Part shown: positions 48,201 to 57,820 of the stretch, piece by piece
Layout of the letters: each line of letters opens with the position of its first letter
Numbering within the stretch: position 1 is the first letter of the stretch
DNA from: Icerya purchasi
Lineage: Eukaryota > Arthropoda > Insecta > Hemiptera > Monophlebidae
NCBI GenBank assembly: GCA_039619475.1
Contig: CM077115.1
Location: forward strand, 593,923,643-593,987,642
Direction: 5' to 3'
Length of the DNA stretch: 64,000 bases
Position numbers and translations under genes: made by a program
Notes under the pieces: generated by a model
The model's input: the letters and a program-made list of their open reading frames with translations, nothing else
Database searches by the model: none
Told to the model about the DNA's origin: nothing

Positions 48201-51200
48201 GAATTATCTTTAATTGGTTGATTTAAATGTTATCTGAGATATATTTTTTGAAACTATCCCAATCCGCATTATTAAAGTCTAGATACGACCTACTATTTAA
48301 GAGCGGTTTTACATTATTAATAATCGTAAAAATTGGTTTATGATCAGAGATAAGATGATCGAACGTAACGGGGAGTTTTGCACTAACATTTTTTGCTACG
48401 ATTAGATCTAAAACACTGCATCGAATCTGATTTGAAGAAGGAAAGTAAGTAGGTTCTCGAGGAGCTATTATTTGAAAATTGTCCCAAATGGACATATTGA
48501 ATAATATATTACCTGCTAAATTGTTGTTGAAGCAACCCCATATTCTACTTTTAGCATTTAGATCGCCAACTAAAATAACCTTTGGATGTAAGTTAAGAAG
48601 TGATCTAATGTCATCAGCAAATTTTTGTGTAAATCTAGGTGGCTTATATACGGCGCAAACAACAAACGAGTTTAAATTTTGATTAACATGACATAAAAAA
48701 TCCAAATATATTTTAACAGCAATGCATTGTACGTGCATTAAACGAGGTAAACGCAGTAAGACATGTTTAATATTATTGTTTATAATCAATGCTACTCCAC
48801 CACTTCTACGATTAACATCTTCTCTATACAATTTGAAACCAGGAAATTTAAGGTTATATGAAGAGTGTAATTTAGTTTCGGAAAGGGCAATTATGTGAAT
48901 CTGGTTATTGCAAATAAATTCATACAATTCCTCATACTATTTGGACTTACGCGGTACAGATATTATAGGGATGCACCAAAAAATCAAACAGAAACATTAT
49001 TCAAGCAATCCAAAATAAATTCCTCAGCATGATAACCAATGCTCGATGGTTCTAACGGAACGAATCTTTACATACTGATTTAAGGATCAAACGGGTGGAC
49101 GAAGAGTTATTAAAGACTTTGCCCATCGCCACGAAGAAAGACTCCATACCCATCCGAATTCGGAAGCATTTTTGCTTACTACCGAAGATGTAAGACTGCT
49201 TAAACGTTTTAAACTGGACGACCTAGTCGTGTTATAAATTTTTATTGTTTTATTGTGTGTATGTGTATATAAATAGCAAAGAATAGTTATAGTGGACTAT
49301 ATTCCTTTGCAACATGTTAATTTACTTTTAGTTATAAATGCTACTTATTCAGAAATAGTTCTAAGATTATAATAACCATACAGTTCCCCTTTAAGGGGCT
49401 GTTTTACAAAAAAAGAAAAAAAAATTAACGATTGCCCGCTCTGGTAGAACGTTAAATTGTGTCCAAGAATAAAAATGTTGATCGCGGGGATCAGCAGGAA
49501 CATCATGCATCCTCTAACTGGACGCTAAAACAAAACGAACAAAAAGTTAAATTTTCTGGAACGCATTCGGTTTTCATGCAAATTTTTCGTGGATCTATTG
49601 TAATAGTAAATAATAAACAAGTTATAATATCATTGAAGTTGATTGACGAAAGCTGCCAATGAAATGTTTTGCTGTGTTTTAAGTTGACCTCAGCAGCGAA
49701 TAAACTTAGTTCTTAAGTTACCGTGATTGGCGAAATATTTAGACGTAAATTAATATAGAAAATAATTTCTTATATTTATAGTTACTCTTTGGTGTTGTTC
49801 AAAAGGAACGGGTATTTCCAGAAGGACTTGAAGTGACCTGCACCGACTAGAAAGGCGCGAATATCAATATTAAAAACTTCAGAGAAGTAAAATTGTTCTA
49901 TTTTTGTCCCCGATTGAGCACAAATCCACCTGAAATTAAAATTGCTTTCATTAAAATTCAACTTTTTAAGGCTTTCTACGAATTTGTTACGTTTCCGCGA
50001 GATTTCTATCAGTAATTAATAAACTGTAAACGAGGAATTAATTTATTAATTTTGTTGATTTCAACCCCTCTGGCCAATTTGCCCGTACTCGTAAAATTCC
50101 ACAATACAAGTGGTGTTATTTTGAAATACAACCGGAACAATTTTAAAAACATTCCTTGATAGTCGATTGTTGTTTTTTCAGATAGAAAGTTTGACTTGCT
50201 TAATGTCCTACTATCAACAAAAGGTTTGGTAATCCTTACACTCTCATTTCTCTCTATTCTGTCATGGCTTACCTTCAGGTCCAAAATTCTTGTCATCTAC
50301 TTCACGTTGGTTTTACTAAAATTCTCTCCAATCTTAACAATTCCCGTCGAATCCGTCTGCTATTCCCCAATCTGTTTTCGTAAATCTCCTTAAAGCTATA
50401 ATTTCCGCCGGTAAACGTCTCCTACCCTTATTAATTTCTTTTCTCAAATTTTGAGGAATCGGTGCTTTATACCTAGAAAAATGTACAGCCCTTATTATTA
50501 TTCTTACGTAATTAATAATATTCCGTATTTTCCCTTCAATTTTCTCCACTGTCTGCAATTACGGCGCATTATCGGAGTTCCCCATATTTCCTCCCGTAGT
50601 TGACTCTTTTGGAAACTTTTTTATATTCTTCCCTTCTCCTTAATCTTTTCAAACGAGAATTAGACTACCTTCGCTTCGGTGTTCGTAATGAGAGCGATCC
50701 AAAAGTAATGAACACAAACGCCGTACAAAAACGTGCATCATAGAGCGCAACATTTCAAGATTTTTTCGATAATATCTTTTCCGCCAGTGGTTACTTCTTG
50801 CCAGAGGTCAGGAAATTTTCCGGTGCATTTAAGATACCTTCTTTGTTCATCCCTTAGTGCGTCAAGTAGCAGAACCACTCTTCAAAACAGGACCTTCCGA
50901 GTATTTCTTTCAAGTTGCAATACAAACTGTCATCATCATACAGGCTCTTGTTTGCATCAAGCAATTCTATGCTTTGTTGAAAATACTTCAAGGTACGTAC
51001 TCTTGGAGAGTGTAAAATAGTTAAATTCATTAAGAAAGAATATAGAATTAAAAATTATAAATTTTGCACAGTTGTCTAATTTTAAAACATCGATAGTAGT
51101 ATAATGAAACAGTATATAACAAAAATTCTAAAAATTAAAAAAACAAATCCGTAAAAATTGATTAACATTAAGTGTTTCCCTAATTATCGTGCTCCTTGTG

Positions 51201-54200
51201 GTTTATTAGATACTTTACTAAATTAAATTAAAATTAAAGTTATAATTTTAATGCAAGCGAGCAATGCCTTGGAATGAATTTATAAGTAAAACTGAATCTC
51301 CATATTCTTTTTCAAAAATAGGGAAAAGTTAAATACCGTCAATTATACTTACTTGTTGAGAATCTTAGGTGCATCGCCAGACCTCAGATCAATTAGTTCC
51401 GTTGGTATTTCTAGATTTCTTCTTTCATACGTAAACAGGGAAACGTTTTGGTAATATACTATTAATTCGTCAGAAACTAATCTGCAAATCGAACAATAAC
51501 AGGATATAAAACCAATTGTGATACTGTCCAATTGCATACCATTGCACTAGGTTTTACTCTTAATTGAATACAACATTTCCTTTGACTACTCATTGTTTAG
51601 TAGTCTTTTTTTTATATAATGTACGACTGTTTTTAATGTTACACGGCAATAACCCTGTAATAACAGAAATATTGTACTTTTTGGAATGCAAGCTAAATTG
51701 GCTTGGAAGTTACAAAAATTTAATGAGTGCTGCACTCAAAGCAATACGAAAGGATTTTAATATATATTAGCTGTGTCCCACTGTTTCGTCCGTGTATTAA
51801 TGCCCGTTTAAATCTGCACTTGGAAATTCATAAAAAAGTGTTTATTTTATCTGGAATTGTATTTATGTAAAGATTCTTTCTCTCTCTTTTGGATGAAAGA
51901 TGTTTATCACCGTCCAACAGAAAATAGTCTTCACGTTTCGCATTTAATTAAAGATTATCGATCTTTCTATAACCTGTCCAAAACAAAAAAAGTAGAAAAG
52001 TAAACCGTTGACTTTGCCAGTAATTACAGAGACATTATTAGTGACAGAAATAAATAAAGAATAGTAAAAAGAAAGTTAAAAAGTTAATTTAAAACATTTA
52101 TACGGCGGTTTTGCATGGCCAGGCAATTCACAGAAATTTTTTAAACGATTAACAACGGCACATAGGACGGATAAAACTTACGAAAACGAAATAATTTAGA
52201 TCTAAACGAAACGAAAAGAGAATATGCAGATTGAAACAAATTTGAAATGAATGCGGACAGTATGCAAAAGAATTAATTAGTATATTAAAAACGGTTTATA
52301 TTTCCCTATTGATACGCTGTCCCTGTTCAGAATAAACACCATATTGTTTACTCTGTTATAAAATACTAAACGAACCAAAAAAGAAAAACTAAGTCGGAAA
52401 GAGAACATGTGTTGAATCGCTCAAGAGAAAAAAAAGCATCGGAATCAGATGAAACCACCATTCTCTCCATTTGAAATAAACAAATAATCGCAACATATTT
52501 TAACACTATGACTGAAGAGCATGCTTTCCTACTCTTTTTGGATATGATGAAAACTGTTCGACAGAAATATTTCTGTTTCCTCCGAATAATTGACAATTTT
52601 TGCAGTTTCTAAACCACTTTAATCCGAAACCGAGCTAAATACGTAAAGCACACTTCTTTCCGGATGTTGCGCGTGACATTAAGTTTTCTTAAAAATAGAT
52701 TATAACCCTTTTTCACTCTTAAAATCCGAAGATATAAAAAAATTGGAACAACCTTCGTAAACATTATAATACGGTAAACCCATTTATTACGAAGATATAA
52801 CACTTTAGTTATTTTTTGAAAACACTTTTCAACCACTTTTCACTATTTGAAGTTAAATTTTTCTAAAAATCTTTCTCATTTAATATTTTCGGGGTATGGT
52901 GTGTTGAAATGGGCATTCTGATAAATAATGCAAATGGTTTCGGCTGAGGCTTAATCATTTTTTATGCCGAAAAAGGCGTGAAACCTTTGATACAATTAAA
53001 CTTTAGTGTACTTAAAACAAATCGTATTCACTTTTGGTATGCCGTAGAATATTAAAACAAAACTATAATTTGATAACTCATTTCTACGGGAAATATAATG
53101 GTTTATGTATTTTTTGGGAAATGGTTTTTTATCCCTTTCCACATATTCAAGTTCAAATTTTCAAAAAAGTGTTCTTATTCGACAACATTAGTATATATAC
53201 ACTGTATTCACACCGATAATCACGATTCGTTTGGACTGCAGCGTGATTTTTGTTTTTTTCAAAAATTAATTTTTGCCCTTTTTCTCCCTTAAAATTATGA
53301 ATAAGGAAAATAATTTTGCACACTTTTAGTACACCATACACATATGTATGCATTCGAAATTACAATTAAACCTATTTGCACCAAAACAATAACAGTTTGC
53401 ATATTTTTTTGAAAATGGTTTTTAACCCAATTCCACCCCTAAGAATCAGATTTTTCAAAACAGCGTTTTTATTTTATATTTTCAGTATATACACTGTATT
53501 CACATGAAGTTACACGCGATAATCACGATCCGTAGTGTAATTTTTCATTTCTTCAAAAATGATTAGAAATATTCTACCTTAAACTTTTGGGGATGAAATA
53601 AAAGTTTTGCACACATCTAGTACACAACTCATAAGGTATTTTAATGCGAAATTACGATTATGAAGAACCATTTTCACCAAAACAATAATAGTTGGTGCAT
53701 TTTTCAAGAAACAGTTTTCAGCCCTTTTTTACCATTTAAAGTTCGAATCTTTAAAAAAGCGTTCTTATTTTACATATTCAATATATACATTTTATTCACA
53801 CGAAATTACCCGTGATAATCATAATTCGTTTGGACTGTAGCGTGATTTTTGGTTTTCTCAAAAATGGAGTTTTGCAATTTTCCCCCTTCAAATTTTCTGA
53901 TTTGAAAAAAATTTTACACACATTTAGCACACACCATATGAGGCATCTTCATGCGGAATTACAATTTGATAAACCCATTTGTACGAAAAATATTACAGTT
54001 TGTGTGTTTTTTGAAAAACAGTTTTTAACCCCTTTTCACCCTTTAAAATTCGAATTTTCAGAAAAGCGTTCTTATTTGACATATTCAGTATATACATGAT
54101 ATCCACATGAAATTACATACGATAATCACGATTCGTTTGGTCTGTAGCGTGGTTTTTGGTTTTCTCAAAAATGGAGTTTTGCAATTTTCCCCTTCAAATT

Positions 54201-55712
54201 TTCTGATTTGAAAAAAATTTTGCACACATTTAGCACACCATATGAGGCATCTTCATGCGGAATTACAATTTGATAAACCCATTTGTACGAAAAATATTAC
54301 AGTTTGTGTGTGTTTTTGGAAAACAGTTTTTAACCCCTTTTCACCCCTTAAAATTCGAATTTTCAGAAAAGCGTTCTTATTGTTCATCTTCGGTATATAA
54401 GTAATGTTCATGTAAAATTTCAATTATCTAATGTAAATGATTTTGGCTGTAGCGTGATTTTTGGTTATTTAAAAAGCGATTTTCTGACTTTTACCCTCTT
54501 TTTCGCCCCTCAAAAATTCGATTTTTTTAATGCGGTTTTAGATGGTGCCAGTACATAGTGTAGTGTTATTAAGTGCCAATTTTCAGCTTCATAGACCTAA
54601 TAGTTGCAACGATATATTAATAATTACTGTGACTTTCAAATATCTCCCGATTTTCGTTTACATATATATATATATATATAGATATGTATGTCGTCGCGTT
54701 GTCCTAGTGGCTAGAACGCTTAGCTTTCGTTACGAAAGTAATGGGTTCGATACCGGGCGATGACAGAATATGCGCGCTAGTTAGTATGCAGCAGTATAGA
54801 CACACTTCGGGAACTACATTTGTATATCGATAAATCAAGCAACTATAATCAGTTCCAAATGTAGCCATGCGTGTTTATTATATATCACCGAGGGAAAAAA
54901 TCCCTTTGTGAAGTAGAGTGAATTTTCTATATACAAAATGAACAACTGCGGGGAACGAATTTTAATCTAACGACAGTACATTTATGCGAGGATATTCATT
55001 CGATTCGCATATCTCTAGAAAATTGTTACCTCCTCTTGTCACTGGTTAATATCTAGGTTTTTAAGAAAAACGTTTTCTATAAAAAGTAAACATCTCTTAA
55101 TACAAAAGTTTAAAAATATTGCTTAATTGTGTAAGATACAAAATAAAAGAAACGTAATGTCGCTTGTACATAAGTCATTTTAATTTCTCGAACACATGTT
55201 ATCTCTAATGGAACACGATAAACAACTACGTCATTTTACATAAAAACCATTCAAACTGCTAAATTTATGTTCCAGAAATCTAACGGAAAGAAAATTACTA
55301 AACACTTACTTGCTGGTAGGAACATCTGGTTGTAGAACGTCAGATATCTCCGTTCTAGATCTACTATCGAGTGTATTCCAAATCTTAATCAACAGATCCA
55401 AGATGATATCAGGAAATAAGAGGACATTTCTGCATGGCAATGCCTCAATCTCCGCTGCAAGTATACTGGCACGGAAAGATTGGAAACTCGCACTCTAAAA
55501 TTTAGTGCCAAGGTAAGTAATGGTAATAAAAAAATGATATCTTGAATTGATAAATTCACTTTTTTACAACACATTTAGTAATAAAGTATGTACAACTTTT
55601 TTAAACTTGTAATTACCATTCAGGTTACATTAAATTATATACACAAAAAACAGCATTTGTATTGACGTACATAAAAATATGTAAACATAGTTACTTGAAA
55701 TTCCGAAACCAT
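41490..55712 (-). CDS. serpin (serine protease inhibitor family), five exons
   Basis: Coding exons on the minus strand: 55695-55712, 55310-55494, 51353-51481, 49786-49929 and 41490-42126. They total 1113 nt, giving 370 aa, the usual serpin length. All introns are GT-AG; intron 1 is phase 0 and introns 2-4 are phase 2, so the frames join without a stop. Fold order is visible: helix A (SFRASILAAEIEAL), s6B (RNVLLFPD), an s2A-like NVSLFTYERRNLEIP, helix F start ILNKWICAQSGTKIEQ, s3A AFLVGAGHFKSFW, s2B HLYIILPHG and VPKFSLKS. The loop hinge is ESGTNAAGAV, and ITVNRPFLYVM matches the serpin signature. The hinge suggests an inhibitor, but the target protease cannot be named. No signal peptide was seen (start MVSEFQ), so it is probably intracellular unless an alternative first exon exists. 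An in-frame TGA lies 21 nt upstream of the ATG. No paralogue lies in the window. Confidence 0.88.
41571..41720 (-). other. extended reactive-centre loop segment of the serpin
   Basis: Codons 295-344. The proximal hinge ESGTNAAGAV is close to the consensus of inhibitory serpins (small residues from P12 to P9). The stretch after it is about 20 residues longer than usual and holds cysteines at residues 314 and 318. The scissile bond cannot be placed from sequence alone. Confidence 0.7.
42183..42229. repeat. TA dinucleotide microsatellite in serpin intron 4
   Basis: About 47 bp of TA alternation, 57 bp into the intron from the exon 5 acceptor. Confidence 0.9.
42400..43790 (+). mobile_element. 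possible 5' part of LINE copy B
   Basis: GC-richer DNA at 42400-42960 precedes an open stretch near 43368-43474 (start MIKSRKSEKKMLPP), and then the clear endonuclease of LINE B. The order (5' untranslated region, short ORF1 remains, pol) would suit a near full-length Jockey-like element, but I recognise no ORF1 motif. An unrelated intronic sequence is equally possible. Confidence 0.3.
43791..45975 (+). mobile_element. LINE copy B (Jockey-like), 5' portion: EN and RT
   Basis: The plus strand carries the apurinic endonuclease: RGGTAVIDKND near 43827, then IIGGDFNAKHVVWACR near 44029-44075 (catalytic GDFNAKH) and LTSDHIPIFL near 44265 (SDH motif). The reverse transcriptase is near identical to LINE copy A, with FADDAALLS near 45586. 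Compared with copy A it lacks about 10 bp at 45508, just before the PQGS block. Several frameshifts are shared with copy A. It stops abruptly at 45975, where LINE C is inserted, and resumes at 48949. It lies in serpin intron 4, antisense to the serpin. Confidence 0.85.
45966..45975 (+). repeat. target-site duplication of LINE C, left
   Basis: atttggactt, identical to 48939-48948. In the uninterrupted LINE copy A the same site occurs once (near 28133). Confidence 0.85.
45976..48938 (-). mobile_element. LINE copy C (Jockey-like) inserted into LINE B
   Basis: A 2963-bp minus-strand element between 10-bp direct repeats. EN (48927-48223): IIALSETKL, VILVGDLNAKSRIWG and LISDHKPIF; its first strand is missing, so the copy is slightly 5' truncated. 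RT: 47921-47340 holds the N-terminal part (AKIIALPKPGKDSS), a frame break follows, and 47113-46238 holds GVSQGSVLGPFLF, the catalytic YADDTTIL and the complete C-terminus. No RNase H is present, consistent with the Jockey clade. Frameshifts near 47340 and between 48223 and 47921 make it inactive. At its 3' end (45976 side) the minus strand reads gttctgttctgttc, a short pentanucleotide repeat, instead of poly(A). Confidence 0.9.
48939..48948 (+). repeat. target-site duplication of LINE C, right
   Basis: Second copy of atttggactt. LINE B sequence (acgcggtacagatatta) resumes directly after it. Confidence 0.85.
48949..49424 (+). mobile_element. LINE copy B, 3' portion
   Basis: This continues LINE B after the nested insertion and aligns with 28143-28627 of copy A to the end: the C-terminal pol remains, then the same 3' untranslated text (agtggactatattcctttgc, ttaaggggctgtttt) and an A-rich tail at 49408-49424. 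Confidence 0.9.
49786..49929 (-). CDS. serpin exon 4: helix F to s3A
   Basis: 144 nt, residues 112-158. It has acceptor tttcag and donor gtaact. It encodes WICAQSGTKIEQFYFSEV and AFLVGAGHFKSFWKYPF, matching the serpin pattern N-x-W-V...T..K(I).......(A)xxFkxxWxxxF. It is too short to stand out as an open frame, and was recognised because its phases and content fit between exons 3 and 5. Confidence 0.88.
50691..50960 (-). mobile_element. possible DNA-transposon 3' relic in serpin intron 3
   Basis: The minus strand has an open 41-codon tail from 50863 to the stop at 50738-50740, beginning DALRDEQRRYLKC and containing FPDLWQEVTTGGKD. Its shape (aromatic, K-C, W, then GG before the end) resembles a mariner/Tc1-type transposase C-terminus. 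About 24 bp further is gtgttcattacttttggatc (50696-50715), which could be a terminal inverted repeat. No partner repeat was found, so this is a tentative call. Confidence 0.35.
51353..51481 (-). CDS. serpin exon 3: helix D/E and s2A region
   Basis: 129 nt, residues 69-110. It has acceptor tttgcag and donor gtaagt. It encodes LVSDELIVYYQNVSLFTYER and ends GDAPKILNK, which leads into the W of exon 4 (serpin INKWV motif). Divergent in its first half. Confidence 0.82.
51482..52609. other. serpin intron 2, proximal part, nothing recognised
   Basis: AT-rich intronic DNA with no recognised exon or element; the open frames here are on the wrong strand or lack splice sites. Confidence 0.5.
52610..54540. 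repeat. tandem array of ~300-bp units in serpin intron 2
   Basis: About six direct units. A marker (gataatcacgattcgtttgg and variants) recurs near 53214, 53518, 53813, 54120 and about 54427, spaced 295-307 bp. The units covering about 53812-54115 and 54116-54420 are nearly identical, while the outer units are diverged. Each unit contains a tttttgaaaa...ttttcaccc block and a cacaccatatgaggca block. It is satellite-like, or the internal repeats of an unidentified transposon. Confidence 0.85.
54690..54764 (+). ncRNA. tRNA-Glu-like SINE head (not a functional tRNA)
   Basis: 75 nt. The acceptor arms GTCGTCG (54690-54696) and CGATGAC (54758-54764) pair over 7 bp with one G-U. A-box-like TAGTGGCTAGAA lies near 54705 and B box GGTTCGATACC at 54744-54754. 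The anticodon-loop text CTTTCGT would place TTC (Glu) as anticodon, but the anticodon stem does not pair, so it is not a working tRNA. It follows a TA microsatellite and continues into unrelated sequence, as in a tRNA-derived SINE. It lies in serpin intron 2. Confidence 0.65.
55310..55494 (-). CDS. serpin exon 2: helices A to C
   Basis: 185 nt, residues 7-67. It has acceptor aaattttag and donor gtaagt. It encodes SFQSFRASILAAEIEAL, CRNVLLFPDIILDLLIKIW and SRTEISDVLQPDVP, matching the serpin helix A, strand 6B and helix B/C pattern (F..LL..L....NV..SP.SI...L......T..EI..VL). Both other frames contain stops, which supports this frame. Confidence 0.88.
55695..55712 (-). CDS. serpin exon 1 coding part (start codon)
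   Basis: ATG then five codons (MVSEFQ), then donor gtaact. It joins exon 2 in phase 0 across a 200-bp intron. An in-frame TGA 21 nt upstream supports this ATG as the first in this exon. A different upstream exon, for instance one with a signal peptide, could splice to exon 2 instead; none was recognised. Confidence 0.6.
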
Positions 55713-56056
55713 AGACGTTCTCTTAGTATTTCAATTTCGAAATACCCAAAATGTTTTCCTACATATACATGCAGTTATACCGTCTGTCGCATTTCCACGG
55801 TAAAAGGTATACTTTTTTCCCACATTAATGCAGTTTAAAAGTTTAAAGTGAACGAATAAAATTGATTTTTCAAATATTATTTTAAAATTTAATTGCGATT
55901 TTTCAGGTAAACGAGACACATACTCCTTGACTTCTTATTTAGGGATAAAATGTGTCGACTACAACAGTAACTGACTTACAAAAAAGTTAATAAAAGGGAC
56001 AAGTATCAAAAAGAATTTAAAAAAATTTCATTTGAGAATAACGTCAAGTAAGGCTT
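55713..56056. promoter_or_regulatory. probable serpin 5' UTR and upstream region
   Basis: DNA upstream of the serpin start on the minus strand. No TATA box or initiator could be placed with confidence. The assignment rests on position only. Confidence 0.3.
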
Positions 56057-56417
56057 CCACAGAAAAAAGCATTTCCCGCAGAGATTTCTGTGCACTTAGC
56101 CGCTTGCGCACAGGCCACACGGCCATGTCGCATAATTTTATTTTGCAAAGAACCCCCTCTCCTATGAATTGTCCTTTCTGTGGCCAAGATGTTGCTCCCT
56201 CAACTCCTTACTGTGCGACTGTCCAGCACTATCACCCCACCGGCCCCCTTCAATTAATAACAAAACAGTCACCAACATTCTTGAGAATTCTCCCGATGCA
56301 ATTTTACCTGTAACACAATTTATCAGAACTAGCGGAATAAGCAGATATCCATAAAAATAAACTGCGCATCTTCGTACTGTAATAGCCATAGCAGTTAAAC
56401 ACGATACAGAATGTTGC

Positions 56418-56448
<31 letters not shown>
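56057..56448 (+). mobile_element. 5'-truncated LINE 3' end with 9-bp TSD
   Basis: The plus strand encodes CALSRLRTGHTAMSHNFIL then a cysteine pair (CPFCGQD), the cysteine-rich pol tail of RNase H-type LINEs, then 3' untranslated DNA and 27 A at 56422-56448. It is flanked by gtaaggctt at 56048-56056 and 56449-56457. The tail resembles that of the 6865-7440 element (RLRLGHTRLSHDYLL). Confidence 0.85.
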
Positions 56449-56452
<4 letters not shown>

Positions 56453-56457
56453 GGCTT

Positions 56458-57084
56458 TCAGTGCTGTAAATAAAGCTGAATATTCGGATCACAAATGTAG
56501 TTTTATAGGTAGAATTAGACGTACGTAATATTTCGGCGAGGAAAAAGCAGATTGTGTTTAAATCCGTTCCGGCTGTCATTAAAAATGTGCTTTTACGCTT
56601 TGCCGACAGACCCAGCAAAGCAAAGTACCACAGAGATTTAAATATCAGTAGTAGCCTAAAAAAAACGAAGATATTTTTCTGCTACTACAGCCACTAATTA
56701 AGATCGCCCTGAGACATATATTCATATTTATGAATATAAGTAGGTAGGAAAGCTACGTTCTAGGAGAACAGCCAATCAGGAACGAGTACTTAGTCACATA
56801 ACCACGTCCCCTTTTACTCTACTAATCAAGAGTCAATTATTAATCAAATCACCATACCCTTTTCACATCAAACCATCCAGTAACAGTTCAACACTACACC
56901 ACCATGTACTACTCCAATTACGTCCTTCTGCTTACTGCATCTTCACTGTTATAAACTAATAACCATATATCTCAACGTTCACCACACACAAATAAACCAA
57001 CTGCTTTCTCTGCAGACACCTGTGCATGAAGGATCTCACTCACTATAGCACTTGTGCGGTATAGAGATTAAGAGGAAGCTTTAA
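56458..57084. other. no gene recognised; possible outer part of repeat R
   Basis: No coding feature. Repeat R (see next entries) may extend into this stretch on its outer side, but no boundary could be placed. Confidence 0.4.
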
Positions 57085-57416
57085 CCAGCCACTTATAATT
57101 GTTCTAACCCATACTGAGCTGCTTGGTGTATTTAGATGTTTGCATGTGTGTTCATGATACATTTACCATTGTTTCACCAATGTAATCATTTGCTAATCAA
57201 TACTAGCTGTTCTGTTTATGTATGATTTGAGAATATGTTTCACCATTAACCAGCAACTTATAATTTTTCTAACCCATACTGAGTTGTTCAGTGTATTTAG
57301 ATGTATGCTTGTGTGTTGATAACTCATTTACTATTGTTTGGCCAATGTAATAATTTACTAACCTATACTAGCGGTTTATGTTTGTGTATGCTTTGAGAAT
57401 ATGTTTTACTGTTGAC
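57085..57416. repeat. two ~165-bp tandem subunits inside repeat R
   Basis: Units starting at 57085 and 57250 both begin ccagc(c/a)acttataatt and contain ctaacccatactgag and tttgagaatatgttt. A partial third starts at 57416. The period is 165-166 bp. Confidence 0.85.
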
Positions 57417-57647
57417 CAGAGTCACCTTTAATCATTTTTAACCACTACCAAATCTGTTGTGTTTATGTGATTTAAAAGGTGCATTAATGTATGTCTGACC
57501 AAAAAATGAGCTCTGAACTAATATTTTATGAGAGGGAGTTTTTCGGTTTCTTGAATTTGGGGGTACTTCACATATATCCAGCTAAAACAACCGCATTACT
57601 AACCCTTTCTTGGTGGTTTATTCTTGTTCTAACCTATTTGTTTCCAA

Positions 57648-57820
57648 TGTGATGCTTTGCATATGAGCAATGAAAGTTGATGATTGAGAAAAAAAGCTGA
57701 TTAACCCACTAGCCTATAGTAATATATAATCATTTTAATTAGTGCAAAGGCTTTGTTTGATATTTAGCAGAGTTCCTTTACTAACATGTGTTGAGTCTGC
57801 TGTTTAGTTATGCATGACTC
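57648..57820 (+). repeat. repeat R, left copy of a long inverted repeat
   Basis: Its reverse complement recurs at 63840-64000 and runs off the window edge. Identity is high except for a 12-13-bp block (near 57707) absent from the right copy. Both copies end on the inner side at gactc. The DNA polymerase fragment begins directly after it. Confidence 0.9.

Noticed and set aside
50009..50296. 95-codon minus-strand frame within serpin intron 3
   Set aside because: It contains no serpin motif, and exons 3 and 4 already join in frame without it.
54690..54764. Functional tRNA gene
   Set aside because: The acceptor stem and A/B boxes are good, but the anticodon stem does not pair, so a SINE head is the better reading.
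55389..55574. 61-codon minus-strand frame over serpin exon 2
   Set aside because: It runs through the predicted splice acceptor in another frame; the serpin frame is the one with family motifs.
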